A DNA stretch of 64,000 bases, taken from the NCBI GenBank assembly GCA_902762615.1, contig CACWOX010000006.1, positions 1-64,000 on the forward strand, read 5' to 3'. Position numbers and translations under genes: made by a program. Numbering within the stretch: the stretch's first letter is position 1; the number at the start of each line of letters is the position of its first letter. This DNA comes from an uncultured Ruminococcus sp. (GTDB lineage Bacteria > Bacillota > Clostridia > Oscillospirales > Acutalibacteraceae). This document shows positions 34,092 to 42,009 of this stretch, one piece after another. The notes beneath the pieces were generated by a model. The model was not told the origin of the DNA. It made no database searches and saw nothing but the letters and a program-made list of their open reading frames with translations.

Positions 34092-35000
34092 TTACGCTTT
34101 GCTGATAAGACTGATGAAATAATCCTCAAGGCTCTGGCTGCGTTTGGAGAGAGACTCCACTTCAACCCCGCTTGTGACAAGCGCCTTGTTGATCGCAGCG
34201 CTCTTTTCTATGCAGCCGTTGACGAACACCGTGTGTTCATTGACGACCGTGTAGCAGCAGCCAAAGCCCTTCAGCACACCGGCAGCTTTCTCGGCGCTGT
34301 CGGCGACGATTTCAAGCCTTGCCGTGCATTTTTGAAGCAGTTCATCATGACTGAGCTGCTCGATGAGCCTGCCGTTATGAATGATGCCGTAATGGGTGGC
34401 TAATTTGGAAAGCTCTTCAAGAATATGGCTGGAAATCAGTATCGTGATATTCTGTTCGGTATTGATGCGGTGAATGATGTCGCGCACCTCGATGATGCCC
34501 TGCGGGTCCAATCCGTTGATGGGTTCGTCGAGAATCAGCATCTCCGGCTCCCCTATCGTCGCCATGGCTATGCCCAGCCGCTGCTTCATGCCGAGTGAGA
34601 AATTGCCGACGGTCTTGTCCCCTGCATTCTGCAGACCTGCCATGGCGAGCTTGCCGTCTATGTAATCCTTGGAGTACACCCCGCGGCAGAGCGCTTTGAG
34701 CCGGCAGTTTTCAAAGGCGGTCATGTTTTTGTAGATACCCGGCTCCTCAATCAGCGAGCCGATTTTTTCATAGACATTGTGAATCGTGCCGTCGGATAAA
34801 CGACAGCCCATCAGTTCGATGTCGCCCGACGTGGGAGCCGCAAGACCTCCTGCCATTTTGAGAAATGTCGTTTTGCCCGCGCCGTTGCGTCCGATCAGCC
34901 CGTAGATTGAACCGCGCTCGATGCTTACCGATACGCCGTCAACTGCCTTTTGCTGCTTGTATTGCTTTGTCAGCAGCATGGTTTTGAGTATGGTTTCCAT
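34092..35000 (-). CDS. ABC transporter ATP-binding protein (BcrA-type)
   Basis: A 302-residue ATPase. Walker A LIGRNGAGKTTFLK, signature NFSLGMKQRLGIAMA, Walker B MLILDEPINGLDPQG and switch His ILISSHILEEL are all intact. The C-terminal 80 residues form a BcrA/NatA-like accessory domain ending KRSQSLEDYFISLISKA. It drives the permease encoded just downstream (minus strand). Such pairs commonly confer resistance to lantibiotics or bacitracin, but here that is only a family-level suggestion. Confidence 0.9.
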   Translation of the reverse strand: METILKTMLLTKQYKQQKAVDGVSVSIERGSIYGLIGRNGAGKTTFLKMAGGLAAPTSGDIELMGCRLSDGTIHNVYEKIGSLIEEPGIYKNMTAFENCRLKALCRGVYSKDYIDGKLAMAGLQNAGDKTVGNFSLGMKQRLGIAMATIGEPEMLILDEPINGLDPQGIIEVRDIIHRINTEQNITILISSHILEELSKLATHYGIIHNGRLIEQLSHDELLQKCTARLEIVADSAEKAAGVLKGFGCCYTVVNEHTVFVNGCIEKSAAINKALVTSGVEVESLSKRSQSLEDYFISLISKA

Positions 35001-35097
35001 CTCCGATCACCCTCTATTTGAATTTTCTTTGATTATATCATGAACATTTTATTTCATAGCAAAGAATCCATGAATTTTTTTTTAATTCACAGGCTGC

Positions 35098-35126
35098 TTG
35101 ACACAGATTCTGGTTTATGATATCAT
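35098..35126 (+). promoter_or_regulatory. Sigma-A-type promoter
   Basis: TTGACA (35098-35103), 17-bp spacer, TATCAT (35121-35126), 36 bp before the ATG at 35163. Confidence 0.65.
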
Positions 35127-35162
35127 GATGGCAGTCATTTTTCAAGAAAGGCTGGTGCAACA

Positions 35163-35678
35163 ATGGGTTCCAACCGCAAAATCAAAACCATCGTGGACAT
35201 GATGTTCGACGATATTCCCTATTCGGAAGGCGTGGAAGAGGCGCAGGCTAAAATTGAAGCCGCGCTCAATGCCGAATTCGACAAGCTGTCCGATGGCAGA
35301 CACGAGGACGAGGCGCTCGAAGAGCTTTTAGGCAGCTACGGCAGGCTCTCGCAGATGGCGCAGCTTGCCGGATATCCCGCCGACAGTGCGGCTCAGTGGC
35401 GCAGTGAGGGCGAGGCGGTCGATATCCGTCCCCTTAAAAAGGAGCTTTGGAAGCAGCGGAGGCGTGTGTACATATCCGCGGCATTCTGCGTGTTTGCGCT
35501 TTTGCAGCTGATGTGGGTGATTTACAATCTCACTGTCAATCCCCTCTACTCTCTCGCCAATGCCCTTTACGCGGCGATTGATCTGCTGATTGCCTTTTTC
35601 CCGTTCAGAAATTATCTCAGAACAGAAAAAGCCGCCTCCGACAGCAAGTACGACACTGAGGCTTACCAATATCTGTGA
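35163..35678 (+). CDS. N-terminal part of a TGA-split membrane protein
   Basis: A 171-codon frame with a cytosolic N-terminal domain of about 100 residues (helical, resembling the permease-prefix/DUF1700-like domain) and two membrane segments (VYISAAFCVFALLQLMWVIY; LYSLANALYAAIDLLIAFF). It ends at a single TGA (35676-35678). The same reading frame then continues without a further stop to 37256, straight into a membrane helix and a metallophosphoesterase domain. The first 54 codons after the TGA contain no ATG, GTG or TTG, so the downstream helix has no ordinary start of its own. A nonsense mutation, read-through, or two separate proteins are the options. Confidence 0.65.
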   Translation: MGSNRKIKTIVDMMFDDIPYSEGVEEAQAKIEAALNAEFDKLSDGRHEDEALEELLGSYGRLSQMAQLAGYPADSAAQWRSEGEAVDIRPLKKELWKQRRRVYISAAFCVFALLQLMWVIYNLTVNPLYSLANALYAAIDLLIAFFPFRNYLRTEKAASDSKYDTEAYQYL

Positions 35679-35840
35679 AGCCTGAGCGACAAATATGCCA
35701 AGCGGCTGCTCAACAGCATCGCTCTGTTATTTGTCATTCTGTTCGTTTTCGTCGCGTCGGAGCTGAGCTTTTTCTTCTTCGGCAACTCCAAGGCGGCGGA
35801 GCTTTCCGAAAACTTCCTCAATAACGGCGCATTTGTCGAA

Positions 35841-37256
35841 TTGCCTGTTTTTCTGCTGCTGAAAAATAGTCTCTGCTGTCTCATCTTCCAGAAACGCATC
35901 AAAATGCCTGACAGGCAATTGTTCACAAAACATATCATCGGCATGACGGCATTCTCGGCGGTGTATTGGCTGGGCGTTACCGCGCTGACTGTGATCATGA
36001 GCGGCTCCATCAGCTATCCTGCCAATGTGTTTCTTATGGCGGGCGTTATATTCGGGCTGCTGATTCTGATTTATAATTTCACACTCAGAAAAACCGTCAC
36101 CTATCGCAACGTCGTATTCAATATTCCGAGAATCGCGGCATTTACTGCCGTCTCGGTGTTCATTTCGGGCTTCGGCATCATGCAGCGTGACACCTGGTAC
36201 ACCCAGAGCTACATCAATTCCGTGCCGGTCGTGGAGCACAACACTCACCAAATCGAATACAACGACGATACGGGCATTTACACCATTACCTCCTCCACCG
36301 AGGATTTCAAGATACTGCACCTCACCGATATTCACATCGGCGGCAGCATTTACTCCTACAGCAAGGACCTGAAGGCTTTGAAGGCATGCTATGCCGAGAT
36401 CGAGCACACGCACCCCGATCTGGTGATCGTCACGGGCGATATGAGCTTCCCGCTCGGCATTATGTCGCTCTCGCTCAACAACACCGCGCCTGTCGGTCAG
36501 TTCGCGGCATTCATGCGCAACACGGGCATTCCGTGGGCGTTCACCTACGGCAATCACGACACCGAAATGCTCGCCTCCGCCGGAAAGCAGGAGCTCAACG
36601 ACGTTTACAAGTCGCTCTCCTTCAAGACCTCCGGCAACCTGCTGTATCCCTACAAACAGCCCGACGTGACAGGCAGAAACAATCAGCTCATCGAGCTTAG
36701 AAACGCCGACGGCAGCCTGAACACCGGTCTCTTTATGATCGACTCCAACGCCTATACCGGCGAGGGCATCAATGTGTACGACTACATTCACGACGATCAG
36801 GTGGACTGGTACGCCGGTGAAGTCAGGCGCATGGAAGCCGAAGCCGGACACACCGTCAATTCCTTCTGCTTCTTCCACATTCCGCTGCAGGAATACCTCA
36901 CCGCTACCAAGCTCTACATGGAGGGCAGCGACGAAGTCAAGCATTTCTTCGGGGAAAATCCCGGCGATCACGGCGGCATTACCAACGACACCGTCTGCTG
37001 CTCCGATTATCCCAGCAAGCTCTTCGATACCGCTCTGGAACTGGGCAGCACGACGGGCTTCTTCTGCGGACACGACCACTACAACAACGCCTCCCTCGAA
37101 TACAAGGGCATTCGCCTAACCTACGGCATGAGCATTGACTACCTCGCCATGCCCGGCATTGAGAGGGAAACCAAACAGCGCGGCGCGGAGCTTATCACCA
37201 TTCATGCCGACAGCTCGTGGGATGTAGAGCAGATCCCCCTCACCTCGATCACGTAA
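35841..37256 (+). CDS. Membrane metallophosphoesterase (C-terminal part of split frame)
   Basis: A calcineurin-like phosphoesterase of 471 residues from the first ordinary in-frame start (TTG 35841, without a good ribosome site; ATG 35904 also possible). The open frame actually begins right after the TGA at 35676-35678 and encodes one more helix (LLNSIALLFVILFVFVASELSFFFF). Three further membrane segments follow, then the external enzyme domain with all metal motifs: ILHLTDIHIGG, VIVTGDMSF, TYGNHDTE, FCFFHIPLQE and FFCGHDHYNN. The domain is intact, so activity is plausible if the protein is made. The substrate is unknown (nucleotide, lipid or wall phosphoester). Confidence 0.75.
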   Translation: MPVFLLLKNSLCCLIFQKRIKMPDRQLFTKHIIGMTAFSAVYWLGVTALTVIMSGSISYPANVFLMAGVIFGLLILIYNFTLRKTVTYRNVVFNIPRIAAFTAVSVFISGFGIMQRDTWYTQSYINSVPVVEHNTHQIEYNDDTGIYTITSSTEDFKILHLTDIHIGGSIYSYSKDLKALKACYAEIEHTHPDLVIVTGDMSFPLGIMSLSLNNTAPVGQFAAFMRNTGIPWAFTYGNHDTEMLASAGKQELNDVYKSLSFKTSGNLLYPYKQPDVTGRNNQLIELRNADGSLNTGLFMIDSNAYTGEGINVYDYIHDDQVDWYAGEVRRMEAEAGHTVNSFCFFHIPLQEYLTATKLYMEGSDEVKHFFGENPGDHGGITNDTVCCSDYPSKLFDTALELGSTTGFFCGHDHYNNASLEYKGIRLTYGMSIDYLAMPGIERETKQRGAELITIHADSSWDVEQIPLTSIT

Positions 37257-37260
37257 TAAT

Positions 37261-37427
37261 GTGAAGTGTGAAGTGTGAAGTGTGAAATGTGAAAATTAAT
37301 TAAACAAGCGCGGTCGTGATTAAGAAGGTCACAAACCGCGCTTGTTTTTAAGTTTTATTTCATAACGTGTCTAAAGTCAAGAAATGGAATGTAGATTTAA
37401 AAAACTTCACACTTCACATTTCACACT
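37261..37427. repeat. Inverted ACTTCAC heptamer arrays flanking a terminator
   Basis: GTGAAGT x3, GTGAAAT, GTGAAAA (37261-37295) on one side and ACTTCAC x2, ATTTCAC (37404-37424) on the other, the reverse complement of the first. They flank the terminator 37303-37350 in a convergent intergenic region. Confidence 0.85.
37303..37350 (+). terminator. Terminator between metallophosphoesterase and metY
   Basis: AACAAGCGCGGT (37303-37314) pairs with ACCGCGCTTGTT (37335-37346), then TTTAAG. The 3' arm with its TCACAA prefix recurs in the terminator at 58557. Confidence 0.8.
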
Positions 37428-38827
37428 CATTTGCTCACGGCGTTGAAGCCTTTTTCGAGGTCGGCGATGATGTCGTCGATGTGCTCGGTGCCAATGGAAA
37501 GGCGGATGGTGTTGGGCTTGATGCCCTGATCGAGCAGCTCTTCCGCGGAAAGCTGCGAGTGTGTGGTGGTCGCCGGATGAATGACCAGCGACTTTACGTC
37601 CGCCACATTCGCCAGCAGCGAGAAAATCTCGAGGCTGTCGATGAATTTGTGGGCTTCCGCCTGTCCGCCCTTGATGTCAAAGGTGAAGATCGAGCCGCCG
37701 CCGTTCGGGAAGTATCTCCTGTAAAGATCGTTCTGCGGATGATCGGGCAGCGAGGGGTGATTGACCTTCTCGACCTGCGGGTGATTGACGAGGTACTCCA
37801 CCACCTTGGCAGTGTTCTCCGCGTGGCGCTCCAGTCTGAGCGAGAGCGTCTCTACGCCCTGCAGCAGCAGGAACGCGTTGAAGGGAGAGATGGCAGCGCC
37901 GGTGTCTCTGAGCAGAATGGCACGGATATATGTCACAAATGCGGCGGGACCTACCGCGTCCACAAACGATACGCCGTGATAGCTGGGATTCGGGTCGGCA
38001 ATCGGCTTATACTTGCCGGACGCCTTCCAGTCGAACTTGCCGGAATCCACGATCACGCCGCCGAGCGTGGTGCCGTGACCGCCGATGAATTTGGTCGCCG
38101 AATGAACCACTATGTCGGCTCCGTGCTCGATGGGTCGGATGAGATAGGGCGTGCCGAAGGTATTGTCAATGACCACCGGAATGCCGTGCTTATGGGCGAT
38201 TTGAGCGATGGCGTCGATATCCGGAATGTCGCTGTTCGGGTTGCCGAGCGTCTCGAGATAGACTGCCTTCGTCTTGCTGTCGATCGCCTTCTCCACTTCC
38301 TTGAGGTTGTGAATGTCAACGAAATGCGTCGTCACGCCGAACTGCGGCAGTGTGTGCGCCAGCAGGTTATAGCTGCCGCCGTAAATGGTCTTTTGCGCGA
38401 CGATGTTCTCCCCTGCCTGTGCGAGCGCTTCAACGGTGTAGGTGATGGCTGCCGCGCCCGAGGCAAGTGCCAGAGCCGCCACGCCCCCTTCGAGCGCCGC
38501 GATTCTCTTTTCCAGCACGTCCTGTGTGGAATTGGTCAGTCTGCCGTAGATATTGCCCGCGTCAGCCAAGCCGAAGCGTGCCGCCGCGTGTGCGGAATTT
38601 TTGAATACGTAAGAGGTGGTCTGGTAGATCGGCACGGCTCTTGCGTCGCTTGCCGGATCGGGCTGTTCCTGACCAACATGAAGCTGCAATGTCTCAAATC
38701 TGTAGCCGCCTGCTTGCGCTGCCTTAGGCTGCTCCGCTTCCGGTGCCGATGCGGCTGCCGCCTGCTGTGCCTGTGTTTCCTGTGCCTTTGTATTTTCTTC
38801 CTTATTTTTCTTGCCGAATATTCCCAT
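37427..38827 (-). CDS. metY: O-acetylhomoserine aminocarboxypropyltransferase (sulfhydrylase)
   Basis: A 466-residue PLP enzyme of the Cys/Met metabolism family, making homocysteine from O-acetylhomoserine and sulfide (or cysteine from O-acetylserine). Family blocks: HVGQEQPDPASDARAVPIYQTTSYVF, NIYGRLTNSTQDVLEKRIAALEGG, VYLETLGNPNSDIPDI, VVIDNTFGTPYLIRP, and HSATKFIGGHGTTLGGVIVD with the PLP Lys. Unusually, about 42 extra N-terminal residues (MGIFGKKNKEEN, then an Ala/Gln/Glu-rich stretch) precede the normal start. The AAAGGAG before 38827 and the lack of an internal start make the extension real. A leader of about 220 nt carries a structured domain (38846-38960). Confidence 0.92.
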   Translation of the reverse strand: MGIFGKKNKEENTKAQETQAQQAAAASAPEAEQPKAAQAGGYRFETLQLHVGQEQPDPASDARAVPIYQTTSYVFKNSAHAAARFGLADAGNIYGRLTNSTQDVLEKRIAALEGGVAALALASGAAAITYTVEALAQAGENIVAQKTIYGGSYNLLAHTLPQFGVTTHFVDIHNLKEVEKAIDSKTKAVYLETLGNPNSDIPDIDAIAQIAHKHGIPVVIDNTFGTPYLIRPIEHGADIVVHSATKFIGGHGTTLGGVIVDSGKFDWKASGKYKPIADPNPSYHGVSFVDAVGPAAFVTYIRAILLRDTGAAISPFNAFLLLQGVETLSLRLERHAENTAKVVEYLVNHPQVEKVNHPSLPDHPQNDLYRRYFPNGGGSIFTFDIKGGQAEAHKFIDSLEIFSLLANVADVKSLVIHPATTTHSQLSAEELLDQGIKPNTIRLSIGTEHIDDIIADLEKGFNAVSK

Positions 38828-38845
38828 GATGTATTTCTCCTTTAA

Positions 38846-38960
38846 TAATGTGATTATTTTTATTTGTTAATACTATCTCTTTCAGAACAAAATAATCACA
38901 TTCGCCCGAACCGGAAGTTAATCCGGACGAGGTTTATTAAATGCTGCGTCATTGGCGAAT
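38846..38960 (-). promoter_or_regulatory. Structured 5' leader of metY (riboswitch-like)
   Basis: Read on the minus strand, ATTCGCC (38960-38954) pairs with GGCGAAT (38906-38900), enclosing a CCGGA/TCCGG hairpin (38926-38911) and a GACG/CGTC pairing: a three-way junction of about 61 nt. Its 3' edge (38902-38900) is shared with a perfect 14-bp stem, AATGTGATTATTTT (38902-38889) with AAAATAATCACATT (38860-38847), ending just before the ribosome site. It does not fit the SAM-I, SAM-II or T-box consensus. Binding of a ligand is inference. Confidence 0.5.
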
Positions 38961-39055
38961 CATTCCTATCGTCATTTTGTAAGCCGTCTGTATGGAGGAT
39001 AACAGAAGGTTAAATAACCTATATAACATATTTTGTCGGTAGGTTTTATGGGTAT

Positions 39056-39084
39056 ATATTATCACTTGAAAGCCATTTTGTCAA
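39056..39084 (-). promoter_or_regulatory. Promoter of metY
   Basis: On the minus strand: TTGACA (39084-39079), 17-bp spacer, TAATAT (39061-39056) with TG two bases upstream. An AGGTTA-TT-TAACCT inverted repeat lies downstream at 39020-39007, and ACCTAC at about 39045-39040, possible operator sites. Confidence 0.6.
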
Positions 39085-39183
39085 GTATTATTTTTAAGCA
39101 ATTTAAAGTCTATTAATTTGATATATTTTATGCGTATTACTATTGGCATTTTTTAATGAAATTTTACAAAAGAATGAAAAAAG

Positions 39184-39227
39184 CAAAAAAACGCTGCCCG
39201 TCTCGGCATAGATGCCTTGACGGACAA
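39184..39227 (-). terminator. Terminator of the TMEM43-like gene
   Basis: On the minus strand TGTCCGTC (39226-39219) pairs with GACGGGCA (39202-39195), with an inner GGCAT/ATGCC pair, followed by seven T. Confidence 0.75.
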
Positions 39228-39268
39228 CGAGCATGATTATAATTGAAAAAATGACAGACTTTTGCGTT

Positions 39269-40363
39269 TTATGCCGCCTGCGGCGCCTTTGCGTCCTGCT
39301 TCTTCTTGAGCATGAAGAACAGCGCGCCTATTCCGGCGCAAACCGCCAGCAGACAAATGCTGAGCAGCGGACGGAAACGGAACCACGCGATGATGATGAC
39401 CAGCAGCGACTGCACCAGCGACAGCAGGAACACCATAAGTGCGAACATGGAGTTGACCACATTGCCCAGTATCGGAATGTAGTTCAGCAGCTTGGTAAGC
39501 GGGTTGATGAAGGACATGTAGCCAATGAATATCAGCAGTGCTCCAACGAGTCTGAATATCCACTTCATGAGCTTATCCTGATTGCGCATATCCTCGATCA
39601 TTTCCGCGGAGGTTTTGGTTCCCTCCGTGACCCAGTTGACCTTCTTGCCGACGCCGGACGTCCAGCTGACAAAGGTGGTGCCTGACACCTGCGCGATCAG
39701 ACTGACTTCCTTCCAGTCGTTGTACTTCCAGCTGATTCTGACGTCGCCGATCTGGGGGCTGTCAAGATTGGCGGAACTGGTTACGTAGTTGCCCACTACA
39801 TTGTAGTTTTCGGGGACCTTTTTCACTTCCGACGCGGGAATGTTCTTTTCGGCATCCATCTTTTCAATCTGTGCGCTGCTCAGATGATATTTGCCCAGAA
39901 TGACATTTTCCGCAAAGAACGATTCGCTTTCATATGCCGCCGACGTGGGGTTGTCGTGTCCTGACTGATGGAAGTCGCTCGAATCAATCAGACCTTCGTG
40001 CCACACCTTATCGTAGGAATAGGTGGTATCGCCGTCGTCGTCCGTATCGGAATCTTCTTCCCACTGGTAGATTTCCACCACGCGGGTGAGAACAGCCGTG
40101 TGCTTCTCTGTTCCGAATGTCGTATCCGAGAGGGACACGTCCTCGACGGTGAATTTGCCGCCGACTGCCACAAGCTGACCTGCGAATTCTGCGGGATTGT
40201 CATCGGGGGTGATCTCCACGACTGTCTTTTCGATTTCGTCGGTGGTCTTGATGTTGCGGACGTTGTTGCCCTCATTCCACCACAGCAGCACCGTGCCGAT
40301 GATGACCATGAGCAGTCCGACCAGCACGCCTGCAAACAGACCGCCTTTTTTCTTGTCCTGCAT
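39269..40363 (-). CDS. TMEM43 (LUMA) family membrane protein
   Basis: A 364-residue protein of the TMEM43 family (PF07787), known mainly from eukaryotic inner nuclear membrane LUMA and scattered bacteria. One helix near the N-terminus (GGLFAGVLVGLLMVIIGTVLLWWNEG) is followed by the typical large external domain of about 230 residues (VAVGGKFTVEDVSLSDTTFG; YQWEEDSDTDDDGDTTYSYDKVWHEGLIDSSDFHQSGHDNP; VRISWKYNDWKEVSLIAQVSG). Three C-terminal helices follow (WIFRLVGALLIFIGYMSFI; YIPILGNVVNSMFALMVFLLSLVQSLLVIIIAW; LLSICLLAVCAGIGALFFML). The bacterial function is unknown. It lies between metY and cysK but shows no sulfur link. Its acidic DTDDDGDTT loop could bind metal. Confidence 0.84.
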   Translation of the reverse strand: MQDKKKGGLFAGVLVGLLMVIIGTVLLWWNEGNNVRNIKTTDEIEKTVVEITPDDNPAEFAGQLVAVGGKFTVEDVSLSDTTFGTEKHTAVLTRVVEIYQWEEDSDTDDDGDTTYSYDKVWHEGLIDSSDFHQSGHDNPTSAAYESESFFAENVILGKYHLSSAQIEKMDAEKNIPASEVKKVPENYNVVGNYVTSSANLDSPQIGDVRISWKYNDWKEVSLIAQVSGTTFVSWTSGVGKKVNWVTEGTKTSAEMIEDMRNQDKLMKWIFRLVGALLIFIGYMSFINPLTKLLNYIPILGNVVNSMFALMVFLLSLVQSLLVIIIAWFRFRPLLSICLLAVCAGIGALFFMLKKKQDAKAPQAA

Positions 40364-40629
40364 AAAATAACCTGCCTTTCCGCGGATTCATTGCGCCATC
40401 CGCGATCAAATTTCAACTATAATTATAACATATTCCGACAGAAATTCAATAGTTTTTTATGCATTTGCACATTTAATTATTCCTGCTGATTGCCATATGA
40501 AAAAAGACGGCAAAAAATCCGCCCCGTGGCAATTTTTAAAAAACGGAGCGGATTTCCTGATGTTATTCTTATTTTTCGGGAGGTTTATTTTGGGTTATGG
40601 GTTACATTTAAAATAATTTGTTTTTAAAA

Positions 40630-41559
40630 TCAGTCGGCAAACATGGGGGTGGAAAGATAGCGTTCGCCTGTGTCGGGCAGCAGTGCAACGATGATCTTGC
40701 CCTTGTTCTCGGGGCGCTTGGCAAGCTGGGTCGCGGCGTAAACAGCAGCGCCGGAGGATATGCCCACCAGCACGCCTTCCGTGCGGGCAAGCGCCTTGCC
40801 TGTGGCAAACGCGTCCTCGTTCTCTACGGCAATGATCTCGTCGTAAATGCCCGTGTTGAGCGTGTCGGGAACAAAGCCCGCGCCGATGCCCTGAATCTTG
40901 TGGGGACCGGGTGTTCCCTTCGACAGCACGGGGGAACCTGCCGGCTCGACGGCGACCACCTTGACATTGGGATTCTGGCTCTTGAGGTATTCGCCTACGC
41001 CCGAAACGGTGCCGCCTGTGCCAACGCCCGCTACAAATATGTCCACCTTGCCGTCGGTGTCGTTCCAGATTTCGGGTCCTGTGGTTTCAATGTGTGCCTT
41101 GGGGTTGGCAGGATTGACAAACTGCCCGGGAATGAAGCTGCCTTCGATTTCGTCCGCCAGCTCCTGCGCCTTGGCTATGGCGCCCTTCATGCCCTTTGCG
41201 CCCTCGGTCAGCACAAGCTCCGCGCCGTATGCTTTGAGCAGGTTGCGGCGCTCGATGCTCATGGTTTCCGGCATGGTGAGTATGATTCTGTAGCCCCTTG
41301 AAGCTGCCACTGCCGCAAGTCCTATGCCTGTGTTGCCGCTGGTCGGCTCGATGATGACAGCGCCGGGTTTGAGAAGCCCCTTTGCCTCTGCGTCGTCAAT
41401 CATTGCCTTGGCAATTCTGTCCTTGACGCTGCCTGCGGGGTTGAAATATTCCAGCTTTGCGTAAATGTCGGCGCCCAGTTCGTTATTGGCAATGTAATTG
41501 GTAAGTCTGAGAAGCGGTGTACCGCCGATGAGATCTGTGATTCTGTCATACGTTTTCAT
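40630..41559 (-). CDS. cysK: Cysteine synthase A (O-acetylserine sulfhydrylase)
   Basis: A 309-residue PLP enzyme making cysteine from O-acetylserine and sulfide. The PLP-Lys motif is seen as [16 protein letters not shown], the substrate loop as [12 protein letters not shown], the phosphate-binding loop as [15 protein letters not shown], and the C-terminal [11 protein letters not shown]. Length is standard. AAGGAG lies before the ATG at 41559. A perfect palindrome sits over the transcription start (41597-41613), consistent with repression by an Rrf2/CymR-type cysteine regulator. Confidence 0.96.
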   Translation of the reverse strand: MKTYDRITDLIGGTPLLRLTNYIANNELGADIYAKLEYFNPAGSVKDRIAKAMIDDAEAKGLLKPGAVIIEPTSGNTGIGLAAVAASRGYRIILTMPETMSIERRNLLKAYGAELVLTEGAKGMKGAIAKAQELADEIEGSFIPGQFVNPANPKAHIETTGPEIWNDTDGKVDIFVAGVGTGGTVSGVGEYLKSQNPNVKVVAVEPAGSPVLSKGTPGPHKIQGIGAGFVPDTLNTGIYDEIIAVENEDAFATGKALARTEGVLVGISSGAAVYAATQLAKRPENKGKIIVALLPDTGERYLSTPMFAD

Positions 41560-41596
41560 AATGATTTTTCTCCTTCAAGTTTTATTAACCTATAAA

Positions 41597-41613
41597 CCTA
41601 TAAGTTTTATAGG
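41597..41613 (-). promoter_or_regulatory. Palindromic operator at cysK (CymR/Rrf2-like)
   Basis: Perfect inverted repeat CCTATAA-GTT-TTATAGG, directly downstream of the cysK -10 box, followed by a further half-site CCTATAAA (41589-41596 region). The position suits a repressor. The CymR-type assignment is inference from gene context. Confidence 0.6.
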
Positions 41614-41614
41614 G

Positions 41615-41643
41615 ATTATATCATCAATTTATGCTCTTGTCAA
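41615..41643 (-). promoter_or_regulatory. Promoter of cysK
   Basis: On the minus strand: TTGACA (41643-41638), 17-bp spacer, TATAAT (41620-41615). Both boxes are perfect consensus. Confidence 0.85.
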
Positions 41644-41696
41644 GAGGTTTGTTCAATTTTTTTTATTTTTTATTATTTCGTAATCTTCCTCACGGG

Positions 41697-41725
41697 TTGA
41701 CACGAGGTAATATTGATCATATAAT
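41697..41725 (+). promoter_or_regulatory. Promoter of the 41775-tcdA operon
   Basis: TTGACA (41697-41702), 17-bp spacer, TATAAT (41720-41725). Both boxes are perfect consensus, and it is divergent from the cysK promoter. Confidence 0.85.
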
Positions 41726-41774
41726 TAGAGTGAACCTTCTATCTTCAACCTAAATTTACAGGGAGCAATGACAA

Positions 41775-42002
41775 ATGGTTATTTTGAGTATTTCTGAGGT
41801 AAGTGAGCTGAAACGCATGCTGAAGGAAAAATTCCGCATGGAGCTGCATCTGCACGACGGCTGCGGCGGACAGTATTTTTTCTTTGACGTGGTTCCCTCC
41901 GAGGCGCTGACACGCGCCCTTGACAAGCATCTGAGCAAGAAGCGGCTCTGCGCCGTTTTTGACGAGGACGGCATGCGCTTTACCGTCGAAAGGAGATTGT
42001 AA
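41775..42002 (+). CDS. Small conserved hypothetical protein
   Basis: A 75-residue cytosolic protein that I recognise only as a small Clostridia type. It contains MLKEKFRMELHLHDGCGGQYFFFD, in which HLHDGCGGQ (two His, one Asp, one Cys) looks like a metal or active site, then a short helix and MRFTVERRL. AGGGAGC precedes the ATG by about 9 nt. It starts the two-gene transcript with tcdA (7 bp apart), so a tRNA or sulfur-carrier link is possible but unproved. Confidence 0.75.
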   Translation: MVILSISEVSELKRMLKEKFRMELHLHDGCGGQYFFFDVVPSEALTRALDKHLSKKRLCAVFDEDGMRFTVERRL

Positions 42003-42009
42003 GCCGGCT

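Noticed and set aside
37427-39060. SAM-I riboswitch on metY
   Set aside because: The S-box blocks seen at metK (CCTTATCAAGAG, GGCAACC, GAGATGAGG) are absent from the metY leader. A different structure is present.
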